A DNA stretch of 64,000 nt. It comes from Halostagnicola sp. A-GB9-2 (lineage in GTDB: Archaea; Halobacteriota; Halobacteria; Halobacteriales; Natrialbaceae). The position numbers and the translations under genes are program-made. A model generated the notes under the pieces. The model was not told where the DNA came from. It worked only from the letters and a program-made list of their open reading frames with translations, and searched no databases. Of this stretch, positions 33,085-40,862 are shown in pieces; positions within the stretch are counted from its first letter, which is position 1, and each line of letters begins with the position of its first letter. The stretch lies in contig NZ_JASJOC010000006.1 in NCBI RefSeq assembly GCF_030068615.1, positions 229,473 through 293,472 of the forward strand, given 5' to 3'.

Positions 33085-33417
33085 TCACTTATTCCGCCAC
33101 TCGTAGTGCACCCACTCGAGATCGTCGCGATGGTGGTCGAGCCACTCCGTCGGATCGTCCGTCGCGCAGAGAACCACATCCCACACGGTGTGCCCCGAAT
33201 CCCTCACCTGAAAACAGACGATCTCCCCCAAGCCGTGGTACGAGCTCCGGAACACGATCGCCTCGCGACCGCGATTCCGGAGCGCCAGGAACTCCCCCTC
33301 GACGAACCCCTTCTGCAGTCGGCGGACGATACTCGAGACGTCGTGGTCACGAAGCCGAAGGTACAACTCTGAGAGTTCGTGTTTGAGCACCAGCCGTTCG
33401 CGTTCGGCTTCTCGCAT
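33085..33417 (-). CDS. conserved haloarchaeal hypothetical protein
   Basis: 110 residues. Starts MREAERERLVLKHELSELYLRLRDHDVSSIV, a helical region, followed by strands EGEFLALRNRGREAIVFRSS, GLGEIVCFQVRD and a C-terminal part PTEWLDHHRDDLEWVHYEW. No catalytic motif recognised. The first twelve codons and part of the upstream region recur at 34860-34965, so its 5' end has been duplicated. Confidence 0.6.
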   Translation of the reverse strand: MREAERERLVLKHELSELYLRLRDHDVSSIVRRLQKGFVEGEFLALRNRGREAIVFRSSYHGLGEIVCFQVRDSGHTVWDVVLCATDDPTEWLDHHRDDLEWVHYEWRNK

Positions 33418-33710
33418 ATCGACCCGTTCGCTCGAGGCTTCAAAGACCTACCCAGGCCGATTCCGACAGTTCCAAAAACGCTTCTTCAGGTTCCTTCAAC
33501 AGCCATCTCGAGTATACTCGCCCCACCTACAGATAAGAACACTCCCAACGGATTTTACCGTGCTGTCTTTTCGTTTGATGTTTTCTTGCAGTTCGGTCAC
33601 GAGAGTACATTCTGTCCCGCCGAATTTTCCTCGCTTCTCCGAAAACACACCGCAGTATAGCGATTCGCACGGCCAGAAGCACTAAGTTGATTATCTACAC
33701 AAATTTAGAT

Positions 33711-33965
33711 ATGGGAAACCAAAATAACAGTAATGGTAGCAATCCGACTCTTGCAGGAATCCTCTCGGCCGTTGGACTGTTCTTCCCGATTCTCTCGGGT
33801 GCAGGTCAGCTTTACAATGGTGATGTTGGGAAGGGAATCGCATTCATCCTGATCCAGTGTGTACACGCCGTCATGCTTGTATTCTTTTTCTGGACAGTCA
33901 TTCCACTCCTCACGTACCCTGCTGTGGGTGCGTATTTCGCCTACGACGCGTACAACACAGCGTAA
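33711..33965 (+). CDS. TM2-like small membrane protein
   Basis: 84 residues from ATG 33711. A short polar Asn/Gly-rich start is followed by PTLAGILSAVGLFFPILSGAGQLYNGDVGKGIAFILIQ and a second hydrophobic stretch, ending in GAYFAYDAYNTA. The G-x-G-Q-xYNG-x2-xKG hairpin between two membrane helices and the final YDAY element are typical of TM2-type domains. Function unknown. The 293 bases upstream (33418-33710) contain promoter sequence but no gene. Confidence 0.75.
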   Translation: MGNQNNSNGSNPTLAGILSAVGLFFPILSGAGQLYNGDVGKGIAFILIQCVHAVMLVFFFWTVIPLLTYPAVGAYFAYDAYNTA

Positions 33966-34029
33966 ACGATACTCAGATAGAAAATAGATCACCGAAACGC
34001 TAATTGTGTTCTTTTGAGTGTTTAGTTGT

Positions 34030-34827
34030 ATGCGACGCCGAGAATTACTGGGGGTGGCTGGGGTGGGTATCGGAACGACCGTTGCTGGCTGTACTGGATC
34101 AGAGGATGATACGCCATCGCTGCCGACTGGTGATGGCAGCGCGGGCAATAACGATGGTACTGCGGATGGCTCTGGTGATGGTGGTACCGAGGGACCCCCA
34201 CGGTCATCTGAGAGCGAACTCCTCTCGATTGCAGAGTCGGAGGTCGGCACAGGGTCGTCATTATTTCGGTTTGGAACGAATCACTTTGAGGGAGACGGAA
34301 GCACGGTCACCGACGAATTCAGCCTGGGTAATGGCCTTACAATTGCCCAGTTCGAACATCGAGATGGGACCTCAAATTTCACTATTGACCTTGTGGCGGG
34401 TGAGGGTTTTCCCGATCAGTTTGTGAATGATATTGGGGAGGTTTCGGGGGCTGCGGCAGAGCCGATCTCGAGTGATGATTATCACCTCGAGGTTGGTGCT
34501 GACGGTGAGTGGGAACTCTATCTCGGTCAGCCCCGAAGCCCCGATGAAACGATCCGCGTTTCACCTGTTTCGGCAACTGGTGAAGGACAGGATGTCGTTG
34601 GTCCGGTGGAGGTATATGAGCCGATAATGGTTTCTGCGACACACGACGGGGAAAGTAACTTCATTGTAGGTGGCTATAGCCGGTCAGCCAGCTCCGGGTT
34701 CGGCCGTGAGCATCTCTTCAATGAATACGCGGAGTTCGAGGGCGAGGTAGAAAGCGACCAGACAGGGATTCTATGGTTTGAAGTGAAAGCTGATGGCGAG
34801 TGGTCACTCGAAATAGAGCATAAGTAA
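34030..34827 (+). CDS. Tat lipoprotein, beta-rich
   Basis: 265 residues from ATG 34030. MRRRELLGVAGVGIGTTVAGC is a twin-arginine signal with lipobox, so the mature protein starts at the lipidated Cys. A Gly/Asp/Ser linker follows. Residues of about 75 onwards form beta structure (FRFGTNHFEGDGSTVTDEF, FTIDLVAGEG, DGEWELYLGQP, GILWFEVKADGEWSLEI), with two related segments that look like a repeated beta-sandwich. Haloarchaeal lipoproteins of this kind are common; function unknown. With the TM2-like gene it may be chromosomal cargo carried by the provirus. Confidence 0.75.
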   Translation: MRRRELLGVAGVGIGTTVAGCTGSEDDTPSLPTGDGSAGNNDGTADGSGDGGTEGPPRSSESELLSIAESEVGTGSSLFRFGTNHFEGDGSTVTDEFSLGNGLTIAQFEHRDGTSNFTIDLVAGEGFPDQFVNDIGEVSGAAAEPISSDDYHLEVGADGEWELYLGQPRSPDETIRVSPVSATGEGQDVVGPVEVYEPIMVSATHDGESNFIVGGYSRSASSGFGREHLFNEYAEFEGEVESDQTGILWFEVKADGEWSLEIEHK

Positions 34828-35352
34828 TGTGAAATACCCGCGAGGCGCCTTGGTCACGGTTCGGGAGTGTTCGTTTAAGCACGAGCCGTTCGCGTTCATG
34901 TTCTCGCACACCTAGTGTGGAGTTTCGAAAGTTGATAGCCGTATCCAGACCGATTCCGACAGTTCCGATTTTAGCAGACCGCTCAACTCACCGCTCGAAA
35001 TCGCCCGGTAGTTCATATAGGAGATCGTGGTAGTTTCACCCACGCCAGGATCGTGGGCTCCCCCAGCCTGCTAATCCCCACCTGGCGTTTTCCTTGCATC
35101 TTCCCCCTCGAAATCACAGTCACGACACCCATTTCCAGTCCGAATTAGTATATCAAACTGGCAACAAGATTGATGTGTGCATGCCCCAACACCTACTCGC
35201 GAACGGGAGGAATGGGGGGAATCTGTTGTTGCCAACAGATCGATTAACACACCAAATCGCCAGTCCTTCCCGACGCATTTTCAGAGGCACGCTCCATTCG
35301 ACGCCGCCCTTTGTGCGACAGTTTATATGGGAAACCGCGGCCAGACACCCCG
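34828..35352. other. gene-free stretch with duplicated 5' end, nested inverted repeat and dispersed repeat
   Basis: No gene. 34860-34965 repeats the start and upstream part of the 33417 gene: it reads MREHERERLVLK on the minus strand, and both copies have GACCGATTCCGACAGTTCC-like sequence upstream. 35043-35049 (CGCCAGG) and 35081-35087 (CCTGGCG) form an inverted repeat enclosing a smaller hairpin GGCT-ccccc-AGCC (35056-35068). 35188-35285 is the second copy of the dispersed repeat found at 10.64 kb. The stretch looks like debris of several small insertions. Confidence 0.6.
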
Positions 35353-35535
35353 ATGTCCGCAGAACGACGCGACGATATCCTGATCGCAGTGGCACTGACT
35401 CGGTTTAGCGTTCAATTCGAAGACGCCGATCCCGAGCTCGCCGAGTACGCTTGGCAGTTGGCGGCGGATCGGTTGTTCGAGTACGATGTCGCCCCAAGTG
35501 AAGCATTGGGGGTGCTCAAGAATATAAACATTTGA
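35353..35535 (+). CDS. small helical protein (intact copy)
   Basis: 60 residues from ATG 35353: MSAERRDDILIAVALTRFSVQFEDADPELAEYAWQLAADRL and EYDVAPSEALGVLKNI. Entirely helical, no known family. A truncated homologue lies at 14177-14296. The adjacent membrane-protein gene accompanies it in both copies, so the two form a unit. Confidence 0.65.
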   Translation: MSAERRDDILIAVALTRFSVQFEDADPELAEYAWQLAADRLFEYDVAPSEALGVLKNINI

Positions 35536-35583
35536 TAAGAGAGCGGCCACGAGACTTTTCACATTCAAATCATATTATCTCGC

Positions 35584-35769
35584 ATGGGACTTTCATTCAC
35601 TCCAAACAGTACACTTGGATTTGGTGTTGCGATCACCCTCGTTGCCTACTTAGGTGGTGTTTATCTCGAAATGCCAGAACTGACCGAGGCTTCGCGTCCA
35701 TTCTTATACCTATTCTTGGTTGTTTGGGGTATATTTGTCACAATGTCCGTTATTAGAAACATTTCGTAG
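35584..35769 (+). CDS. 61-residue membrane protein (intact copy)
   Basis: Begins at ATG 35584, 48 bases after the previous gene. Two hydrophobic segments (TLGFGVAITLVAYLGGVYL and PFLYLFLVVWGIFVTMSVI) flank a short EMPELTEAS loop. It lies at the end of the late operon and points towards it. A frameshifted copy is at 14344-14530. The pair with the 60-residue helical protein could be a small toxin-antitoxin or lysis-associated unit, but there is no direct evidence. Confidence 0.62.
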   Translation: MGLSFTPNSTLGFGVAITLVAYLGGVYLEMPELTEASRPFLYLFLVVWGIFVTMSVIRNIS

Positions 35770-35827
35770 TACGATGGATGCAATAGATCGGAATATCTCA
35801 CTGTTTTTCCGGTTTCGAGTGCATCGA

Positions 35828-36889
35828 TCACGACTCTGATATCTTCGGCGACGGGCCCTCCCAGACCTCGAGGTTCCGGAGCTCGAGGTATTGGTCGCGA
35901 GGCGAACCCCACGTGCCGCCGAAGTAGGTGCCCCACCAAATACGCTCGATGTCCGATTCGACCGTGTCTCGGAACTTGATGTTCGTGCGGTCGAGCGCTA
36001 GCTCACCGTCGACCCATACCCGTAGGATGCCGTTCGATTGATCAGGGTCGTTGAGCCGAACGTATTGATCGAGCGTGACGACGTCGCCGCGGTCCCAGCC
36101 GACTTGCCACATCATGTCTTCTCCGTGAGGAAGATCGGTCGCTCCGAGGTGGTAAACCTGGCTTAGTCCCTTCATTTCAGCGTCGCCAGCATAGTCTCGA
36201 GATTTGGGGTGGTTGGGTCGGATCGTCGCAGGTCGGGTCGACCAGGACACGCCATCTGATGCACGGCCACCGGTTGCCGAGCCTGTCGTCGTGTTCAGGA
36301 ATCCGGGAAGCTTGCATCCGCCAGGGTTCCCGGCGGGATGATACTCGAAGTCCTCGGGGAAATGGACCTGATAGCGCATATGCGCCTCGTCAGTCCGCCC
36401 GCCGAGGATGTCGGTGAGGTCCTTGCCCGGCCGCATTTGGTTCAACTCGCCCTCGCCGATGTCGATCCGTTCAGTCTCGCCCTCGGCGTAGTCGGGGTCT
36501 CTGTCAGCGGTCTCGAGGTTGATGATGACCTGTTTGTCGTCGTCGATGGTGATCTCTTGGCTGTGAGGACGGTAGCCGTCAGCAGAGACAGTCAACGTAT
36601 AGCGACTCTCATAAACGACGTTTTCGTATTTGCCCGATTCGGGCCAGCCGCCACGCCCAAACGCTAGCTGGATGTCGTCGCTGGGGTGGTCGATATGCGC
36701 TCGGGCGTCGACCACGAAGTCATCGATGCGGTCTCCCCACTCGTTGCGGATAAGGATCGTGAAGTCGTGTGTGTCGGGAACGTCGTCAACGTCGTAATCG
36801 AAACCGTCACCATCGTCTCGGAGTTTGGCCGTGTTTCGGGCGATCTGCTTGAGTTCTTCGAGCGCTTCGGTTAGGAAATTCCCATTCAT
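35828..36889 (-). CDS. tail-associated PL14-type polysaccharide lyase
   Basis: 353 residues, last gene of the late operon. The first 130 residues include a beta-sandwich (TILIRNEWGDRIDDFVVDARAHI ... YTLTVSADGYRPHSQEITID), probably the attachment part. From about residue 170 the sequence follows polysaccharide lyase family 14: YQVHFPEDFEYHP, GGCKLPGF, GVSWSTRPA, then RGDVVTLDQYVRLNDPDQSNGILRVWVDGELAL, and the final TYFGGTWGSP ... YLELRNLEVWEG. PL14 enzymes depolymerise uronate-containing polysaccharides by beta-elimination. Here it should act at the tail tip on host exopolysaccharide or glycan. It overlaps the holin-like gene by four bases. Confidence 0.82.
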   Translation of the reverse strand: MNGNFLTEALEELKQIARNTAKLRDDGDGFDYDVDDVPDTHDFTILIRNEWGDRIDDFVVDARAHIDHPSDDIQLAFGRGGWPESGKYENVVYESRYTLTVSADGYRPHSQEITIDDDKQVIINLETADRDPDYAEGETERIDIGEGELNQMRPGKDLTDILGGRTDEAHMRYQVHFPEDFEYHPAGNPGGCKLPGFLNTTTGSATGGRASDGVSWSTRPATIRPNHPKSRDYAGDAEMKGLSQVYHLGATDLPHGEDMMWQVGWDRGDVVTLDQYVRLNDPDQSNGILRVWVDGELALDRTNIKFRDTVESDIERIWWGTYFGGTWGSPRDQYLELRNLEVWEGPSPKISES

Positions 36890-37176
36890 CGGAGATCACC
36901 CATGATTTTGACGATTTTATCAGCCCAAACGGAAGCCATTGGAGCCGCGGCTTCGAGGGCTTCGATTCCGAGAGCGTCGCCGGAGAAAACCATGATTGCT
37001 CCGGCTATCCCTCCCTCAAGAGCTACACGTCCAACGCTTTTCCACCGGATTTTCACCGTCTCGTCTTTCTGTTTGACTTTGTTCTGTAACCCCGTGATAA
37101 GAGCGTAACCAGCGCCGCCGAGGACCGCGAGTAGTACAAGGCCGATGCTATCGATTTCTGTGATTCCTTCGATCAT
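36886..37176 (-). CDS. holin-like small membrane protein
   Basis: 96 residues. Two hydrophobic segments (IGLVLLAVLGGAGYALITGL and ALEGGIAGAIMVFSGDALGI) are separated by a charged loop KVKQKDETVKIRWK. Position at the end of the tail genes and size suit a holin or a virion membrane protein; no family signature allows a choice. Overlaps the lyase gene by four bases. Confidence 0.55.
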   Translation of the reverse strand: MIEGITEIDSIGLVLLAVLGGAGYALITGLQNKVKQKDETVKIRWKSVGRVALEGGIAGAIMVFSGDALGIEALEAAAPMASVWADKIVKIMGDLR

Positions 37177-37224
37177 TTGTGAAAAGTGTCGCGCCGGATT
37201 ACCGCCGGTTCGGCTGGTTACTGT

Positions 37225-38616
37225 CTACGTAAGCGACCATTCGGATTCGCTGGTTGCATCCCACGTCGACATGCTCGAGAAGTTGAATGTGTCCGGGGGC
37301 TCGTAATCGTCTTCGACGACTGTGAACGGTTGCGTGGCTATCTCTCCCTCCATGTCGCCGTTATCCTCATAGTAGGCGTGAGCTCGGACAAACGGCGTGT
37401 ACGCGTCTTCAATCTCGATTGTCTCGCCGGTCTCAACGATCGCATTGTTCGAGTACCAATCGATTTGCCCTGATTGCTCCGGCCACGTTATATCGAGCGT
37501 TATCGTTTCGGTATCGTGGTCGACATCGATCTCGTTGAGGGTCGGTGGCTGTGGTGCGTCGTTCGGGTCGCCGTGGTCGTACGTCTGCCGCTGGTTGATC
37601 CAAAACCGACCCTCTTCGAGTGCGTCTTTCAGCGCGAGTCTCGAAGCGTGTTGGTCGGTCGGGTCGAACTCGTCGTCCGAGAGTGCGACCGTCCACCAAC
37701 GTTGATCGGGGCCGGCCCCGTGTCCCCAGTCGCCGAAATTACAATCGTTGGCCGCGAAACCCCAGATAGGCCGTTCCGGCATGGTCTGTAACATGAGACT
37801 ATCCCAAATTTCGAATACGTCATCGAGATTTAGGCCGTCTCCGTAGTGGTTCCCTTGAGAACCGAGAGACTTTGTGAAGATTTCGAGACCGAGCAAGCCA
37901 CCGGCTAAGCTGTAATTCTCGAAGAACTCGAGATATCGATCCCACTCGTCTGCTGAATCCATGTGTCGAGTCGGATGGGGGATAACAACCTGTCCGCGTC
38001 CGTCGACAACCGTGTGGTCTTCGTCCTCGATAACTTGGGGTAAAGCTTCAGCGAAGTCCTCGATGTTTCCGTTTGATCCACCCGATCCGGGGTAATAATC
38101 GAAGTCCTGCGGACTCGAGGTAGCGAACAAGTGGCAAATGTGTTCAACGTCGTCGATCTCTTGCGAGGGATATTCAATGATTCCGTCGAGTCCGAGATTT
38201 TCGGCGTCGCGATCTGAGTAGTCCGAATTCGTATCGGACATATCGTGATAGCCGGAATCAGCACCGTTCGGGCCCCAGTAGCAATCTTCACTCTCGGCTT
38301 GCGAGCCCGCTCCTAAGACTTCATACCACTCATCTTGAGGGAGTGAGTGACCCTCGTTTTCAACACCATCGGCTAAGACGTCGAGCGTGTCGGCGGGCTC
38401 GTCTCCGAATCCCCGCCAGTGAACGTGATGATCGGCTTTGTAGAATCCATCATTATGCCAATCGACGTTCGAATACGGGTTATTCCAGATTCGACTCATT
38501 CCATCCCCCGGAACGTATTCGTCGATTTCTGTCGGCTCGTCTGATTCATCGGATTGAGCCGTACAACCTGCAAAAACGCTTGCCACGCCTGCCGCAAGTA
38601 TCCCCCGCCTATGCAT
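37225..38616 (-). CDS. lipoprotein PHP-family metal-dependent phosphoesterase
   Basis: 463 residues. MHRRGILAAGVASVFAGC is a twin-arginine-like signal with a lipobox, so the protein should be exported and lipid-anchored. The PHP domain begins with YKADHHVHWRGFGDEP (HxH metal ligands). It continues with GIIEYPSQEIDDVEHICHLFA, VVIPHPTRHMDS, GLEIFTKSLG and WGFAANDCNFGDWGHGAG, giving the His/Glu/Asp set of a trinuclear PHP site. A C-terminal Ig-like domain of about 110 residues ends the protein. PHP enzymes cleave phosphate esters, from nucleic acids to small molecules. A lipoprotein PHP inside a tail operon is unusual and may act on the cell envelope. Confidence 0.8.
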   Translation of the reverse strand: MHRRGILAAGVASVFAGCTAQSDESDEPTEIDEYVPGDGMSRIWNNPYSNVDWHNDGFYKADHHVHWRGFGDEPADTLDVLADGVENEGHSLPQDEWYEVLGAGSQAESEDCYWGPNGADSGYHDMSDTNSDYSDRDAENLGLDGIIEYPSQEIDDVEHICHLFATSSPQDFDYYPGSGGSNGNIEDFAEALPQVIEDEDHTVVDGRGQVVIPHPTRHMDSADEWDRYLEFFENYSLAGGLLGLEIFTKSLGSQGNHYGDGLNLDDVFEIWDSLMLQTMPERPIWGFAANDCNFGDWGHGAGPDQRWWTVALSDDEFDPTDQHASRLALKDALEEGRFWINQRQTYDHGDPNDAPQPPTLNEIDVDHDTETITLDITWPEQSGQIDWYSNNAIVETGETIEIEDAYTPFVRAHAYYEDNGDMEGEIATQPFTVVEDDYEPPDTFNFSSMSTWDATSESEWSLT

Positions 38617-38642
38617 GATATTAAATCAACCATGTGTGTACT

Positions 38643-40100
38643 TTAACCCCATTGATCTGTTGGTCGGCTTGCATCTGGGACAGGCTCGAGAACTTCTATC
38701 TCGCATTCTTCGACCGTATTGTTCGTGTAGATGTTGATCTCGCTCGGATACGTTGAGTCATCGAATGTTCCGCGTTTGAGGATTTCCTCGCCCGCTTCGA
38801 GGTTTCGGGTAACACCGTCGCCGATAATTCCTGGTCGAGAAGACCTTGGATTGACAATCTCATATCTTCCCGCGAAGCCACCGGCAGGGAAGCTATCATC
38901 CACGTTGTTTATGATTGGTATTTCCGTATCTTCGGACCCATGAACACCGTCTCCTGTTCCTGCGTCTTCTGCTGTGTAACTGTAATTTTCGCTATCCTTG
39001 CCGTCGAATCGCAGGTAAAGTGAGCTGGATGTATCTGCACGGAAGCTGTCGATTTTGATTATTTGATCTCGATCGGCGTTGACAGAGATATTCGCGTCAA
39101 TGGTTTCGTCCTCCCATATATCCCGATATACTCGATCATAGTGGAGGTCGGAATCACCACCACCGGTATAGAGTTGATCTATCGAGAAGGTACCGTCCGG
39201 TCCGAATTCGAATTGGGCTCCTGTTTCGGGGTGCTCGAGTGTCAGCGAGTCTTCCGTTGTGGTGTCTTGACCGATCGATGCCTCTCTGGTCTTAAGAGAG
39301 TCAAACGTTGCGTCACTCCCGTCTGATGAGAGTCCGCTTGTTTGCTCTTCGATCGAGTCAATATCACTTTCTAGTTGTGTACGAGTGTCTTCGATCTCGT
39401 TCGATACGTCATTAATCTCCGACAATCGGGCCGCATCCGACGGGTTTTCAGGCTCCGAACTAACAGACGCGCTCTGTGCATCCACCTCACGGATGCTAGT
39501 GATGTCATAGTTGTTCGCATCGATGTGCTCATTGAGTGGGTTAGACAGCCCCTCAATCTCTTCAACGTCAATCGTAACCGCAAGATCTCCGTTGTCGATC
39601 GTCAGCCCTGGGCCGTGGAGTGATCCGTTAAGGGGACCATTCGTAACAATCCCGCCATCGATTTCGTCGACGTCGAGCGAGCCGATCACCGCATCCGCCG
39701 CAGTCAACTCGGAGATATCGAGCGGGAGATCCGCACCTGCCGAGCGTCGACCAACGGCGATAATCCAGTCACCGGTGTTCGGCGGGACGAGCTGCTCCTC
39801 GTCACCGTAGTCGACTTCGAACTGGATTCGGTGGTCGCCATATGCCGCAAGGTGCTCGGCCGTGAACCTGAACTCAACCTTACCCTTGTCGGCGTCCGTG
39901 ACCTCGCCCTCAAGCTCGTCAACGGCCGTGTGTCCCCACGAGTCGTGAACCAGCGTGACCGTGACGGTGTCGGCGTCACTCAGGTCGACGGGCTCGAACG
40001 TCCCGGGAACCTCGTCGCTCTCCTCGAGAAGCTGAAACTCGCGGGAGACGTTCGTGTGCTGTCCGGCCGCCCAGATGGCTCTCAGTCGTCTTTGTGTCAT
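38643..40100 (-). CDS. tail fibre/baseplate-like protein
   Basis: 485 residues. The N-terminal 125 residues are beta-rich (FQLLEESDEVPGTFEPVDLSDADTVTVTLVHDSW, then VEFRFTAEHLAAYGDHRIQFEV), like the N-terminal domain of BppU-type upper baseplate proteins. A central region with EINDVSNEIEDTRTQLESDIDSIEEQ is a coiled coil, and the C-terminal part is beta-rich. This modular build suits a trimeric receptor-binding or fibre protein. No catalytic motif. Confidence 0.7.
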   Translation of the reverse strand: MTQRRLRAIWAAGQHTNVSREFQLLEESDEVPGTFEPVDLSDADTVTVTLVHDSWGHTAVDELEGEVTDADKGKVEFRFTAEHLAAYGDHRIQFEVDYGDEEQLVPPNTGDWIIAVGRRSAGADLPLDISELTAADAVIGSLDVDEIDGGIVTNGPLNGSLHGPGLTIDNGDLAVTIDVEEIEGLSNPLNEHIDANNYDITSIREVDAQSASVSSEPENPSDAARLSEINDVSNEIEDTRTQLESDIDSIEEQTSGLSSDGSDATFDSLKTREASIGQDTTTEDSLTLEHPETGAQFEFGPDGTFSIDQLYTGGGDSDLHYDRVYRDIWEDETIDANISVNADRDQIIKIDSFRADTSSSLYLRFDGKDSENYSYTAEDAGTGDGVHGSEDTEIPIINNVDDSFPAGGFAGRYEIVNPRSSRPGIIGDGVTRNLEAGEEILKRGTFDDSTYPSEINIYTNNTVEECEIEVLEPVPDASRPTDQWG

Positions 40101-40115
40101 ATGTGGATCGTGTTG

Positions 40116-40862
40116 TTACTCGGTGTTTTCGTCGACCGGTTCGGCGTGCTCAACTTCGTGGACGTCAAGGACCATGTCCTCGCCAGTCCGGACGCCCCAA
40201 CGGCCGGGACCGTCGTCGGGACCGATCCCTTCGATGTCGCTACCGTCGTCGTAGGGGTGATCCCCAGAGTCAATGAACGCAATCGCCTCGCTCTCTGTCG
40301 GATAGTCATCGTTCGCGTTCCAGAGGCCACCGAGGATCCGACCGCTCTCGGCACGGTAGATCCCGGTGGCGTAGGGCGTGCCTGTCTCGAGCCAGTCGTA
40401 CTCCTGATCCGATTCAGCGTCGGTCGCGACGTCTTCACGATTGTCGGAGTTGTTCCGACTCTGGATCCGGAACGTCTCGGTCGAGTTGATGAACTGTATC
40501 TCATAGCACGGCTGGCGATCGCCCTCGTTTCCCGGGTCGCCGAACACCGGAAGCCAAATTTGGGTGATGTCCTGCCAGCTCTCGATCGTGAACAAGAACA
40601 TGATCCATTCGCCGGTATCTGGGTAGCGAGAGAAACCGCTCCCGGGAAGCGTCCAGATATGGTTGAAACCCTCGAACTGGAGCCCCCAGTTCGTATGAAA
40701 GCCAGCGCCATCGATGCGCTTGATCGTGCCCCCGGTCGAGCGCTCGTAGTAGGCGCTCATCATGTCCTCGTCGAAGCTGTCAAAGAAACCACGGTCGACA
40801 TCGTCGACGAGACCGCCAGACGATGCCTGAAAGCCGCCGCTACTCGCAGGGTAGCCTCGCAT
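40116..40862 (-). CDS. tail-tip lectin-like protein
   Basis: 248 residues from ATG 40862, coupled to the upstream gene by TGATG. Aromatic- and Gly-rich beta structure (NWGLQFEGFNHIWTLPGSGFSRYPDTGEWIMFLFTIESWQ, CYEIQFINSTETFRI, GIYRAESGRILGGLWNANDDYPTESEAIAFI) suggests a concanavalin/LamG-type sandwich. Such proteins bind glycans in virus tails. The assignment rests on overall pattern and position. Confidence 0.6.
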   Translation of the reverse strand: MRGYPASSGGFQASSGGLVDDVDRGFFDSFDEDMMSAYYERSTGGTIKRIDGAGFHTNWGLQFEGFNHIWTLPGSGFSRYPDTGEWIMFLFTIESWQDITQIWLPVFGDPGNEGDRQPCYEIQFINSTETFRIQSRNNSDNREDVATDAESDQEYDWLETGTPYATGIYRAESGRILGGLWNANDDYPTESEAIAFIDSGDHPYDDGSDIEGIGPDDGPGRWGVRTGEDMVLDVHEVEHAEPVDENTE

